Shown here one piece after another: positions 16,995 through 25,799 of a stretch of 64,000 nt of DNA (position 1 is the stretch's first letter; each line of letters begins with the position of its first letter). The notes below the pieces were generated by a model. The model ran no database searches, was not told where the DNA came from, and was given only the letters and a program-made list of their open reading frames with translations. The translations under genes and the position numbers were made by a program. Source of the DNA: an uncultured Chlorobiaceae bacterium (GTDB lineage Bacteria > Bacteroidota > Chlorobiia > Chlorobiales > Chlorobiaceae); assembly GCA_903824295.1 (NCBI GenBank), contig CAIJWE010000051.1:1-64000 (forward strand), in the 5' to 3' direction.

Positions 16995-17540
16995 TCAACG
17001 TGCGGCACCGGATGATGGCGTACATTCAGCTCTGCCGGTTGGTGGGCGGCCTCCCCAATGTTCGTTTCTGGCGAATAATTTTCGCGCAGCAAACCGTTCC
17101 AGCACTTTTTTCAGTGAACCGCGTTGTTCGGGTCTGCAAACTTGAGCCAGAGCATGAAAATGAAGAGCAAGTTTCCGTTCAATTGCCGCCTGGTTGTGCC
17201 CAATGCTTTCGGCCAGCATCGCAATTTTTTTTGCATCGGGTTCGGCACTGAGCGATTCATCGAGCAATTGCTTTTTTAATTTGGTTATAGCCTCCATTTC
17301 CGGCGCAACTTTACGGAAGTGCTCCTGCCGCAGGTTCCGAAAGCTCACGGCTTGCGCATCGGTAAGACCCAGTTGTGCGGTAAAGGAGGGGTGGCGATTG
17401 AATTCACGCGTTGAGATTGGGGGGCCGGAAACAGGCCGATGCGCATCCTGCCACCAGAGCACGCCAAGCAGCGTTACATTGAGCACAACGAGAAAAACCA
17501 GTGCCGTTGTAATAAACCGTTTCGATGTCAAAAAGTCCAT
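16995..17540 (-). CDS. Spy/CpxP-like periplasmic heavy-metal-sensor family protein
   Basis: This is a 181-residue protein with an N-terminal membrane anchor or signal (about 11-29), then a helical periplasmic domain. The segment LGLTDAQAVSFRNLRQEHF and a later EPDAKKIAMLAESIGHNQAAIERK follow the pattern of Spy/CnrX-type helical hairpins. Such proteins act as envelope chaperones or metal sensors working with an ECF sigma factor. GGAGAG precedes the ATG. The two genes upstream on the same strand encode a membrane protein and an ECF sigma factor, so the three look like one regulatory operon. The ligand is unknown. Confidence 0.7.
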   Translation of the reverse strand: MDFLTSKRFITTALVFLVVLNVTLLGVLWWQDAHRPVSGPPISTREFNRHPSFTAQLGLTDAQAVSFRNLRQEHFRKVAPEMEAITKLKKQLLDESLSAEPDAKKIAMLAESIGHNQAAIERKLALHFHALAQVCRPEQRGSLKKVLERFAARKLFARNEHWGGRPPTGRAECTPSSGAAR

Positions 17541-17630
17541 GTGTTTTCTCTCCAGATCATTTTTCCACCCGTCTTACGGCAAGAAAACGCAAGCATCGGG
17601 GGGAGATAAAAAAAGGTCTTACTCTTTTGT

Positions 17631-18014
17631 CTAAGGTGTCAGGACATGTTCGCTGGTTGCAGCAGTGTCGACTGCGCTCTGGTCATAGTAGGCGAACTCC
17701 TGGGCCGAGTAGTCATCACCAGAGCTCTCTGAAAATTCAATGATCCCTGTTTTTGCATTCGTCTTGCTGTTCTGGAAAGAGAGCACTGTTGAGCCAATAT
17801 TGACCATAACAAGCAACGCCATAAAGGCAATCCTGAAATCGAACACGCGGCCCGGGAGGTTTGCCATTCGTCCGGACTTATGGCCGAAGGTTCTCTCCAC
17901 CCGTTCCATCACCCTGACCCTGAACAAATGATGAACCTCAAGCGGTTGCACCTCATCAAGCAGTTGCATGGTTCTGGCTATCTCAGCCTCTATATCTTTT
18001 TCATACGGTTTCAT
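17631..18014 (-). CDS. Small single-pass membrane protein, possible anti-sigma factor
   Basis: This is a 127-residue protein. The N-terminal cytoplasmic part (about 1-60, helical, EAEIARTMQLLDEVQPLEV and RVRVMERVERTF) is followed by one membrane helix (about 66-84) and a short acidic periplasmic tail. The start at 18014 is chosen because AGGAG lies six bases upstream; codons at 18017 and 18032 are alternatives. Its position directly after an ECF sigma gene and its topology suggest an anti-sigma factor. No zinc-binding HxxxCxxC motif is present, and the family was not recognised. Confidence 0.6.
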   Translation of the reverse strand: MKPYEKDIEAEIARTMQLLDEVQPLEVHHLFRVRVMERVERTFGHKSGRMANLPGRVFDFRIAFMALLVMVNIGSTVLSFQNSKTNAKTGIIEFSESSGDDYSAQEFAYYDQSAVDTAATSEHVLTP

Positions 18015-18080
18015 CATTGGCTCCTGTTTCAATAGTTCTGACGCTGCCTCTCCTTAACTCTTGTGGTATCAGTTTGACCA

Positions 18081-18698
18081 TCACTCTTTTTTATAGTAAG
18101 CGTAAAGTCGGTCGTGAAGATTTTTTTTTGCCCGGTGCACAAGAGACTCGACCGCCGATACCGATGTCTTGAGAATATCGGCAATTTCCTGATTGCTGTA
18201 GCCCTCCTGCTTGCTGAGAAGAAAGGCTGCCTTCTGGTTGTCGGGCAATGAGCCGAGAGCGTTCAGCAGGATGCTGCTCCGTTCGTTTTCCTCAAGGGTT
18301 TTCTCTGGATTTTCACCTGAGGGCGCGGCAATCTCCGATACAGGGTCATGAACGCCGATTATTCTTTTCAGTGAACCGAACCGCTTGATGCGCTTCATCC
18401 GACGAAGGTGGTCAAGCGATTTGGTGACGGCAATGCGGTATATCCAGGTTGAGAGTTTCGATTCCGCCCTGAACTGCTGAAGGGAGCGGTAGACTTCAAC
18501 AAATACCTCCTGAGCAAGGTCTTCGGCATCTTCACGGTTAAAGACAAAGCGGTAGCAGGTATTGATGACCATCTCCTGATATTCGCTGACAAGTTTTTTG
18601 AATTGCTCTTCTTGTGATTTCATGGCAGATCTATGCAACGCATTTGTTTCTGCCTTGCCAGCAATGGTCGCCACTTCCGCATTTCCCATGATTGCCAT
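18081..18698 (-). CDS. ECF-type RNA polymerase sigma factor (sigma-70 family)
   Basis: This sigma factor is up to 205 residues long. Region 2 is [21 protein letters not shown], then [18 protein letters not shown]. Region 4 has [26 protein letters not shown], then [14 protein letters not shown]. Starts at codon 4 or at codon 26 (18623, [16 protein letters not shown]) fit the family equally well or better; the longest frame is reported. It probably directs transcription of an envelope- or metal-stress regulon together with the two genes downstream. The signal is not evident from the sequence. Confidence 0.88.
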   Translation of the reverse strand: MAIMGNAEVATIAGKAETNALHRSAMKSQEEQFKKLVSEYQEMVINTCYRFVFNREDAEDLAQEVFVEVYRSLQQFRAESKLSTWIYRIAVTKSLDHLRRMKRIKRFGSLKRIIGVHDPVSEIAAPSGENPEKTLEENERSSILLNALGSLPDNQKAAFLLSKQEGYSNQEIADILKTSVSAVESLVHRAKKNLHDRLYAYYKKE

Positions 18699-18860
18699 AA
18701 CCCGGTGTGTCTGATGGTACTCTTTTTGTTCAAGCGCTTTCTGGTTCGACGTCGGGGAGCGGGCATTCTTGCGGCAGGGCGGTAGAAAAATTCGAAAAGG
18801 TTACCGAGCGTATTTGACGTTACCACCGGATGGAAGGTGCATCCGGTTGATAACCAGCTT

Positions 18861-18902
18861 CTGCGTATCGGCCATTCACCCAAGTGGGGTGCCGATACGC
18901 AG
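18861..18902. terminator. Stem-loop downstream of the phosphohexomutase gene
   Basis: CTGCGTATCGGC (18861-18872) and GCCGATACGCAG (18891-18902) form a 12-bp stem whose loop can fold further (CACCC/GGGTG). It begins 7 bases after the minus-strand stop codon. No T-tract follows on the minus strand, so termination is probable but not certain. Confidence 0.5.
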
Positions 18903-18908
18903 CCCTTT

Positions 18909-20291
18909 TCAGGCAAGCTTTGCGGCAAAGGCAAGCACCTTGTCAACCTTCTCCTGTGAGTCGGCCTCGCAATAGAGGCGCAGTACCGGTTCTGTGCCGG
19001 ATGGCCTGATAAGCATCCATCCGCCTTCAAAATGATATTTATAGCCGTCGAGATTGTTGAATTTCAGCACCTTGTATCCTGCTATGGTTGCAAGATCTCC
19101 TTTTGATGCGCGGTCGATGATGGCCTGTTTTTTTGCTTCACTGACATGCAGGTCGAGGCGGTTGTAACAGAAAAAGCCATACTCATCATAGAGCTCCTGA
19201 ACCAGTTCCGACAGGGTTTTTTCACGGCGGGTCATCATCTCCAAAATCAGCAGGCCGGTATAGACACCGTCCCGTTCAGGCAGAAATGCGGTAATGCCTA
19301 TGCCGCCCGACTCCTCGCCACCCATAAGAATATCATTGGTGGTCATGAGTTTGCTGACATGCTTGAATCCGACCTGCAGCTCATGCATGATGAGATGATG
19401 TTTCTGGCAAATTTTGTCGATGACATCGGTCAGCGCAAAGGTTTTTGCAACTTCTCCCCTCTGGTGCTTCTCTTCGACCAGATCCTTGAGAATAATGGCA
19501 AAAAGTTTATGAGAGTCCACAAAGGCGCCATGTTCGTCGAGCATGCCTATCCTGTCGGCATCCCCGTCATTGATGATGGCAACATCGGGATCAACCTCTT
19601 TGAAAAATTCGATAAACTCTCCGATATACTGAGGCATCGGTTCAGGATTGATCCCTCCAAACCCGGGGTTGATGCTGCAGTGATAGCAACTCAGCATCGA
19701 TTCATCAAACAGGCTGGTGAGGATATTTTGTCCGGCGCCGTACATGGCATTGTGCGCTATTTTTATTCTTGACTCCCGTATCAGGGGAAGATTGATGCTG
19801 TTTTTCAGATAGTTGAGATAAAATCCCTTCATGTCAACCAGTTCGATCAATTTCCTGTCGACTACAATCAGGGTTTGCGGATCGACGTCAGTCAGATTGC
19901 CCTCGATTTCTGAAATCACTTCCGGGTGTGCGGGGCCGCCGTATGAGGCCTTGACCTTGAATCCGTTATAAATGGCCGGATTATGGGATGCGGTGATGAC
20001 AATGCCACCGGCAAGCTCTTTCGCTTTTGTAAACAGAGAGACTGCCGGTGTTGAGGCAAAGCTGTCCGACAGAAAGACCTTGAGCCCTTGTGACGAAAAA
20101 ACTTCAGCGGTATATTCAGCAAACTCTCTCGACATGAATCTGGTATCGTAACCGACGCAAACCCCTTTTGCCCTGTTTGGATGAGCAAGGAAGTAGCGGG
20201 CGGAGGCAAGTGCTGCAAGTTTCAGATTGTCAAAGGTGTAATCTTTTGCTATAATCGCGCGCCATCCGTCAGTACCGAATTTAACTTGCAT
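18909..20291 (-). CDS. Phosphoglucomutase/phosphomannomutase family protein
   Basis: This is a 460-residue alpha-D-phosphohexomutase. FGTDGWR opens the protein. Active Ser102 lies in TASHNP, the metal-binding loop is DGDADR (in INDGDADRIGML), the sugar-binding loop is GEESGG and the phosphate-binding end is IRPSGTEPVLRLY. It interconverts hexose 1- and 6-phosphates for glycogen and envelope sugars. Glucose versus mannose or glucosamine preference cannot be decided by eye. It is divergent from lpxB with about 118 bases between. Confidence 0.93.
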   Translation of the reverse strand: MQVKFGTDGWRAIIAKDYTFDNLKLAALASARYFLAHPNRAKGVCVGYDTRFMSREFAEYTAEVFSSQGLKVFLSDSFASTPAVSLFTKAKELAGGIVITASHNPAIYNGFKVKASYGGPAHPEVISEIEGNLTDVDPQTLIVVDRKLIELVDMKGFYLNYLKNSINLPLIRESRIKIAHNAMYGAGQNILTSLFDESMLSCYHCSINPGFGGINPEPMPQYIGEFIEFFKEVDPDVAIINDGDADRIGMLDEHGAFVDSHKLFAIILKDLVEEKHQRGEVAKTFALTDVIDKICQKHHLIMHELQVGFKHVSKLMTTNDILMGGEESGGIGITAFLPERDGVYTGLLILEMMTRREKTLSELVQELYDEYGFFCYNRLDLHVSEAKKQAIIDRASKGDLATIAGYKVLKFNNLDGYKYHFEGGWMLIRPSGTEPVLRLYCEADSQEKVDKVLAFAAKLA

Positions 20292-20409
20292 TCTTTATTG
20301 ATTTTGATATAATTAAGGCTCTGGTGCGCCTGCAAGCATCATGAAAAATAAATAAATAATTTTGAATGTACGGATTCCTTCTCGTTCATCCAATTATCTC
20401 TCTTTTTTG

Positions 20410-21552
20410 ATGTCAAAAAAGCTGTTTGTTTTAGCCGGTGAATCTTCCGGAGATATGCATGCTGCCGGAGTTATCGCTGAACTGATGCAAGCAGCGCCAG
20501 AACTCAGGGTTTTCGGTATTGGCGGTCAAAAAATGCGCGCTCTTGGAGCCGAGTTGCTCTATGACACCGCACAGATGAGCATTATGGGGTTTGTTGATGT
20601 GCTGAAACATGCACTCTTTCTTCGTCAGGTCATTCGTAACCTCAAGGAGGCGGTTCGCCGTGAAAAACCACAGGCAGCTCTTCTTGTTGATTATCCCGGT
20701 ATGAACCTGCTGATGGCCCGATTTTTTCACGAACTCGGTATTCCGGTGATCTACTATATCTCCCCCCAGGTCTGGGCATGGAAAGAGGGGAGGGTCAAGG
20801 CGATACGCCGTGATGTCGACCGGTTGCTTGTTATTTTTGATTTTGAAGTGGAATTTTTCCGCCGTCACGGCGTCACGGCGGAATTTGTCGGTCATCCCGT
20901 TATTGAGCAACTGGCAGAGCTCTCCTTTCCTGCAAGGGAGCTTTTTTTCAAGAGCCATAATCTTGCACCTGAAACCCGGCTTGTCGGTCTTCTTCCGGGA
21001 AGCCGCAAGGCGGAGATTGCCCATATTCTGCCCGAAATGCTCAAGGCGGCCCGTTTGCTGAACCGGGACCACCAGGTGGCTTTTCTTTTCGGACGCGCTC
21101 CGCATCTCGACGAAGAGGTTTTCCGGCAATTTCGGCAGTATCAGGATCTTGCAGTGATCAACTGTTCGGCCTATGAGGTGATGCAGTACAGTGATCTCGC
21201 TGTGGTGACCTCAGGTACGGCAACACTTGAATCCCTCTGTTTCGGTTGTCCTATGGTGGTTGTTTACAAGACCGGAGCACTTAATTACCTGATCGGTCGA
21301 TGGTTGGTCAAATTGAAAAACATCTCCCTGGCCAATATTGTGGCCAAAGGGCTCGGAAGCAGCGAATGGGTAGTGCCAGAACTGATCCAGCATGAGGCGA
21401 GCGGAGCCAAGATAGCGCAGACCGCCCGAATGATTCTTGATGACCCTGACATGGCTGGCAACATGCGCCATGAGTTGCTTGCAGCACGCTCAAAGCTTGC
21501 AGGGAGTTCACCGTCTCACAAAATTGCCGATATCGTGCAGGAATATTTATAA
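20410..21552 (+). CDS. lpxB: Lipid-A-disaccharide synthase
   Basis: This is a 380-residue GT19 enzyme that joins UDP-diacylglucosamine and lipid X into the lipid A disaccharide. The N-terminus FVLAGESSGDMHAA, the block YYISPQVWAWKEGR and LLPGSRKAEI are diagnostic. An in-frame ATG at 20362 would add 16 residues without conservation; the ATG at 20410 puts the conserved motif at the normal distance. A small membrane protein gene follows after 18 bases. Confidence 0.94.
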   Translation: MSKKLFVLAGESSGDMHAAGVIAELMQAAPELRVFGIGGQKMRALGAELLYDTAQMSIMGFVDVLKHALFLRQVIRNLKEAVRREKPQAALLVDYPGMNLLMARFFHELGIPVIYYISPQVWAWKEGRVKAIRRDVDRLLVIFDFEVEFFRRHGVTAEFVGHPVIEQLAELSFPARELFFKSHNLAPETRLVGLLPGSRKAEIAHILPEMLKAARLLNRDHQVAFLFGRAPHLDEEVFRQFRQYQDLAVINCSAYEVMQYSDLAVVTSGTATLESLCFGCPMVVVYKTGALNYLIGRWLVKLKNISLANIVAKGLGSSEWVVPELIQHEASGAKIAQTARMILDDPDMAGNMRHELLAARSKLAGSSPSHKIADIVQEYL

Positions 21553-21570
21553 ACGACGAGGGCTTTAACT

Positions 21571-21900
21571 ATGCAAAAAGCAGTGGATTATCTTGCAGGC
21601 CACCCGGTGCTCTTTTTTATTGCGGTCATGGTGTCAATCATGATCCTCTTCTCGTTCTTAAAAAGGGTGGTGCGTCTTTTTCTCATTGTTGCCGCCGTTC
21701 TTGTACTTTATGCAGCATGGCTCCATTTTGTCGGAGGCAACATGCATGAACCATTTCTGCATATTGAACAGTGGTTCAACACCGTGATTCGCTTTTTTGG
21801 TCATCTGTTCAAGCTTCTTTTTGACCTTCTGAAATTTCCGAAAAAAGGGATGGTGCCGCCGGCCGCGACAACGCTCCTGTGGGGCAGCTTTCGGCCATGA
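21571..21900 (+). CDS. Small membrane protein of unknown function
   Basis: This is a 109-residue protein with two hydrophobic segments (about 13-30 and 34-52) and an amphipathic, aromatic-rich remainder. Eighteen bases separate it from lpxB, so it is probably co-transcribed. Its last 92 bases overlap the 3' end of the convergent Fe-S flavoprotein gene; the final 17 or so residues are therefore antisense to that gene. The family was not recognised. Confidence 0.55.
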   Translation: MQKAVDYLAGHPVLFFIAVMVSIMILFSFLKRVVRLFLIVAAVLVLYAAWLHFVGGNMHEPFLHIEQWFNTVIRFFGHLFKLLFDLLKFPKKGMVPPAATTLLWGSFRP

Positions 21901-23815
21901 CGTGCATGTCGATGCGATCCTCAAGCTCTTCAGCCAGACGCACACAAATTCCGCAGTCAACGCACTTTTCCCGCTCCATGCTGATGTCGGCATTTTCGGC
22001 CAGGTAAAAATTGGGGTGCTCATGTTTTTGTACTGCATGAACGGGGAGGTAGCGGGAGGCAAGTTCCCGAAGCCGACAGTCGTTGATGGCGTTACAGCGG
22101 CATTGCAGGCAGCGCTGCGCCTCAGCATGGGCCATCTCTTCACTATATCCTGTCGTCACTTCGCTGAAGCTGGCCGTGCGCGTCGATGGCGGCAGTTCGT
22201 GCATGTGTACTCGTTCCAAAGGCGCGCTCTTGCTGTAAAATGCTTTCGGCGCATCATTCCTTGCGCCGTATGATGAGTTGAAAGAGGCTTTCTGTGGGCT
22301 GATGACTTCACCGTTCAAAAAGAGGTGGATGGATCGAGCTGCCGTTTTTCCCTGCTCAACGGCGCGGATGGCCGTATCGCTGCCGGTGACGCAATCACCA
22401 CCGGCAAAAAGCCACGGTTTTGCTGATTGCAGTGTCTCCCTGTTGACCAAAAGTCCACCCTGCTCTCCGCTGCCAGTGCCCGCAACACTGGTTACTGAGT
22501 GGTCAATCTGCTGACCGATAGCCGTGATGATGGTATCAGCCATGAGGGTAAACTCCGATCCCTCCACCGGTATTGGCTTTCTCCGTCCGGAGGCGTCGGG
22601 TGCGCCCGGCTGCATGGTTATCGCGGTTATTTCGAGTTGGCCGTTGATCGACTTGATTCCTGTTGGCGCGGCCCATTCAATGAGCGAGATTCCTTCAGCA
22701 AGAGCTTCCCCGATTTCCATGTCGTTTGCCGGCATCTCCTTTCTTGAACGGCGGTAGAGAATGGTGACGGTTGAAGCTCCAAGACGGACGGCGGTTCTTG
22801 CGGCATCAATGGCGGTGTTACCGCCGCCGGTTACGATTACCCGGCACCCGGGATGCGAAGGCGCTCCACTCTCCATTTCGCGAAGAAAGGTAATGCCGCT
22901 GGTAACACCGGGCTCATCTTCCCCTGGAATGTTCATCCGTGAGGGATGTTGTGCACCAACGGCAAGAAATACGGCATCGAACGCTGCCTGAAGCGCCTCA
23001 AGGGAGAGCTCCTTGCCAACCGTGGTATTGAAACGAAACTCCAGCCCCATATCAAGCAGGGGGGCGATGTCGCTCTCAAGAACCGTATCGGGAAGCCGGA
23101 AGCGGGGGATACCGTAGCGCATCATGCCTCCCGCCCGTGCGCTGGATTCAATAATGGTTACCGCATGGCCCTTGATGAGCAGAAACCAGGCCGCGGCCAG
23201 ACCTGCCGGACCGGAACCGACAATGGCAATTTTTTTGCCGGTTTTCGGGGCGATTTCGGGGATGAAACGTTCCGGTTGCTCCCGCTCCCTGTCAGCAGCA
23301 TAGCGTTTCAGTGCGCAGATTGAGACCGGTTTGTCAATGCCATGCCGTCGGCACTCATCCTCGCAGGGAGCCGGGCAGATACGGCCTAAAATTCCGGGAA
23401 GGGGAATGGTCTGCTTGATAATTTGAATGGCCTCTCTTTCATCCTGGCGGGCAATTGCCGCAATAAAGTCCGGGATGTTGCAACCAGCAGGGCACGAGAG
23501 TTCACAGGGGCCCATGCAATCTCCACCATGCTCGGCGATGATGCCCTCAAGGTTCTGGCGCCTCATTGCCCCGATCTCGGCATTGTCGGTTTCGATAACC
23601 ATTCCTTCCGATACCTCGGTATCACATGCCGGCACAAAGCGGTTTTTTCCCTTGATTTCAACAATGCACATCCAGCATGACCCGGTCTCGTGAAGTGAGT
23701 TGAGAAAGCAGAGTGTAGGAATAGCAATACCTGCAGCCGTTGCCGCTTCAAGAATCGATGTTCCGGCCGCAGCCGTAACTGCCTGCTGGTTGATGGTAAG
23801 TGATAGCTGTTTCAT
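21809..23815 (-). CDS. Multidomain Fe-S flavoprotein: 2Fe-2S ferredoxin-like, GltD-like FAD/NAD(P) oxidoreductase, C-terminal Fe-S
   Basis: This is a 668-residue protein. Residues 1-90 form a 2Fe-2S domain of the NuoG/hydrogenase type with cysteines in a C-x10-C-x2-C-x13-C pattern. Next is a GltD-type cluster region (GDCMGPCELSCPAGCNIPDF). The FAD and NAD(P) Rossmann folds follow (VGSGPAGLAAA about 200-210, TGGGNTAIDAART about 335). The last 120 residues add CLQCRC and CVDCGICV, then ESCPTGAL, i.e. at least one further 4Fe-4S site. It should move electrons between NAD(P)H and a ferredoxin-like or larger partner complex. ispH, which needs reducing power, lies 18 bases upstream on the same strand. 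Confidence 0.85.
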   Translation of the reverse strand: MKQLSLTINQQAVTAAAGTSILEAATAAGIAIPTLCFLNSLHETGSCWMCIVEIKGKNRFVPACDTEVSEGMVIETDNAEIGAMRRQNLEGIIAEHGGDCMGPCELSCPAGCNIPDFIAAIARQDEREAIQIIKQTIPLPGILGRICPAPCEDECRRHGIDKPVSICALKRYAADREREQPERFIPEIAPKTGKKIAIVGSGPAGLAAAWFLLIKGHAVTIIESSARAGGMMRYGIPRFRLPDTVLESDIAPLLDMGLEFRFNTTVGKELSLEALQAAFDAVFLAVGAQHPSRMNIPGEDEPGVTSGITFLREMESGAPSHPGCRVIVTGGGNTAIDAARTAVRLGASTVTILYRRSRKEMPANDMEIGEALAEGISLIEWAAPTGIKSINGQLEITAITMQPGAPDASGRRKPIPVEGSEFTLMADTIITAIGQQIDHSVTSVAGTGSGEQGGLLVNRETLQSAKPWLFAGGDCVTGSDTAIRAVEQGKTAARSIHLFLNGEVISPQKASFNSSYGARNDAPKAFYSKSAPLERVHMHELPPSTRTASFSEVTTGYSEEMAHAEAQRCLQCRCNAINDCRLRELASRYLPVHAVQKHEHPNFYLAENADISMEREKCVDCGICVRLAEELEDRIDMHVMAESCPTGALSRPAAPSLFSEISEGQKEA

Positions 23816-23832
23816 GGGATATAAAAAAAACG

Positions 23833-24855
23833 TTACGGTTCCGGCTGCTGCTGCTCGGTATGCTCTTTTTGCCCAAAGCTCTTCTCCAGATGGAGGGCCA
23901 CTTTTTCAAGGTGCCACATGGGTGTTGAGGTTGCGCCACACACACCAACCATCGCAACCGCGTTACCCTCACTGTCGAGCAGCCATGCATCCTCAAGCTC
24001 ATCAACCTCTTCGATAAAGTAGCTCCGGGGATTTGCCGCCTTGCAGATGTTGTAGAGCACCTGACCGTTTGAACTCTTTTTTCCTGCCACAAAGATAATG
24101 ACGTCATTGGCAAGGGAGAAGTCGTGCAGCTTCTGGTTTCGGCTCGATACCTGCCGGCAGATGGTGTCTTTGAACAGCAGCGAAGGCATGCTGCGTACGC
24201 CGGTCATGGCAGCGGTAATGTCGATATCGCGTATCGCCATCCATTCGGTAGTTCCTCTTGAATGCAGCGGAGCGAAAAGCTGCTGAAGATTTGCTTTCAG
24301 CTCGTAAAATCCAGGAACATCCATGGTGGTCTGAGAGATGAGGGCGCTTTTTTTTGCCAGGTCAAGCGCTTGAATCTCTTCAGGGTCACTGAGGTCGGCA
24401 TGTTTAATAATGATCGCCTCATTATTGCACTGCCCGTTGATACCGATCACCTCCGGATGGGTCCGTTTACCGTAAATGATGATCTGGTAGCCGAGCTCAT
24501 GGAGCAATCGTGTCGTACGCTGCAAGCGGGAGACGACAGGGCAGGTTGTGTCGGTAACCGCCAGATTGTTCTCTCTGGCAATCCGGTAGGTAGAGGGGGG
24601 CTCACCATGTGCCCTGATCAGGACCCGGGCATTTTTCAGCTCATGGAAGCCTTGTTCGTCAACCGTGACCAGGCCGAGTGCTTCGAGCCGTTTAACCTCA
24701 ACCTCATTATGGACGACATCTCCGAAAGAGTACAACCCCCCCTCATTCTGGAGCTTTTCTTCGGCGACATAGATAGTTCCCTGCACTCCGATGCAGAAGC
24801 CTGATGAAGTTCTGTCGAGATTTACTTTCACGCGATGCCCGTTAGAGTGTGTCAA
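23833..24855 (-). CDS. ispH: 4-hydroxy-3-methylbut-2-enyl diphosphate reductase (IspH/LytB)
   Basis: This is a 340-residue 4Fe-4S enzyme making IPP and DMAPP in the last step of the MEP pathway. The cluster cysteines are Cys21 (SSGFCIGV), Cys105 (DTTCPVV) and Cys233 ([11 protein letters not shown]). The substrate-binding RAHGEPP and the THPEVIG block with the catalytic Glu are present. Chlorobial photosynthesis depends on this route for carotenoids, bacteriochlorophyll tails and menaquinone. It is followed by the Fe-S flavoprotein gene, a plausible redox partner by position only. Confidence 0.95.
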   Translation of the reverse strand: MTHSNGHRVKVNLDRTSSGFCIGVQGTIYVAEEKLQNEGGLYSFGDVVHNEVEVKRLEALGLVTVDEQGFHELKNARVLIRAHGEPPSTYRIARENNLAVTDTTCPVVSRLQRTTRLLHELGYQIIIYGKRTHPEVIGINGQCNNEAIIIKHADLSDPEEIQALDLAKKSALISQTTMDVPGFYELKANLQQLFAPLHSRGTTEWMAIRDIDITAAMTGVRSMPSLLFKDTICRQVSSRNQKLHDFSLANDVIIFVAGKKSSNGQVLYNICKAANPRSYFIEEVDELEDAWLLDSEGNAVAMVGVCGATSTPMWHLEKVALHLEKSFGQKEHTEQQQPEP

Positions 24856-24909
24856 TAGGGAAAAATCAAAAGTAACAACTATGGCGGCAAAAAAACAAAA
24901 GCAGTTCGC

Positions 24910-25710
24910 TTACACCTCTACCAGTTCAACATCCGGCATCCTGGAGCCCATGAAGAGCTGATAGAGCATGCTGAATTTTTGGGGCAGATCACTGACCAGC
25001 AGGTGCGGCATGGAGACTTGCAGTGTGGAAGCAAGCAGGCCTGATTCCGTCAAAAGCTCCCTTGTTCTGAGGGCGACCGCTTCAGCCGAATCGATGATGG
25101 TAATTTCAGGTCCGACGGTCTCTTCAATCACCTTGCGAAGAATCGGATAGTGGGTACAGCCCAGAACCAGCGTATCAATTCCTTTTTTCGTGATCTCTGC
25201 CAGATATTGTTCAGCGATAAGTTTTGTTGCAGGATGGTCGATAAAACCCTCCTCGGCCAGAGGAACAAAAAGAGGGCAGGATTGTGAAAAGACCTCTATC
25301 TCCGAATTGAGATGGTTGATGGCCAGGCCGTAGGCATTTGAAGAGACGGTTGCCTGGGTTCCGATAACGCCGATGCGGTTGTTTCTTGTGACCTCCGCCG
25401 CCAGCTTCGCACCTGCCTTCAGAACTCCCGTGACGGGAACATGACCGCATGATTTTTCAACAACATCGAGGGCCAGAGCCGAGACGGTATTGCAGGCGAC
25501 AATAATGATTTTCGGTTGATAGCGCATGAGCATGGCCGTATCGTCGGCAGCATACTTTCTGATGGTTATCTGCGACTTTGTGCCGTAGGGTACCCGAGCT
25601 GTATCGCCAAAATAGATAATCTGCTCAAACGGAAGCGCCGCCTGTATCGCCTTGACAACAGTGAGTCCTCCAATACCGGAGTCAAAAATACCAATAGGGC
25701 TCTTGTTCAA
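24910..25710 (-). CDS. murI: Glutamate racemase
   Basis: This is a 266-residue racemase producing D-glutamate for peptidoglycan. [13 protein letters not shown] opens the protein; the two catalytic cysteines lie in VACNTVSAL and LGCTHYPIL. There is no ATG in a suitable place. A TTG at 25710 ([15 protein letters not shown]) gives the family length, while another TTG at 25752 would add 14 poorly conserved residues. The preceding bases contain short degenerate repeats, so the true start is uncertain. ychF lies upstream on the same strand. Confidence 0.93.
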   Translation of the reverse strand: MNKSPIGIFDSGIGGLTVVKAIQAALPFEQIIYFGDTARVPYGTKSQITIRKYAADDTAMLMRYQPKIIIVACNTVSALALDVVEKSCGHVPVTGVLKAGAKLAAEVTRNNRIGVIGTQATVSSNAYGLAINHLNSEIEVFSQSCPLFVPLAEEGFIDHPATKLIAEQYLAEITKKGIDTLVLGCTHYPILRKVIEETVGPEITIIDSAEAVALRTRELLTESGLLASTLQVSMPHLLVSDLPQKFSMLYQLFMGSRMPDVELVEV

Positions 25711-25772
25711 TTGAAAGTTGATAACTGACAACCGACAACGGTCAGGGTACAATTACGTGCATTGTCCACTTA

Positions 25773-25793
25773 CCGATTGCCGATTGCCGATTG
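25773..25793 (+). repeat. Short tandem repeat (CCGATTG)x3
   Basis: Three perfect head-to-tail 7-base units lie in the gap between ychF and murI. They may allow copy-number change by slippage, but they lie outside the coding sequences as annotated. Confidence 0.9.
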
Positions 25794-25799
25794 TTGAAA

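Noticed and set aside
19146..19772. 208-codon open frame opposite the phosphohexomutase gene
   Set aside because: Antisense shadow of a fully conserved enzyme; no independent evidence.
25773..25793. (CCGATTG)x3 as part of a CRISPR or iteron array
   Set aside because: Only three 7-base units without spacers and without cas or replication genes; a simple tandem repeat.
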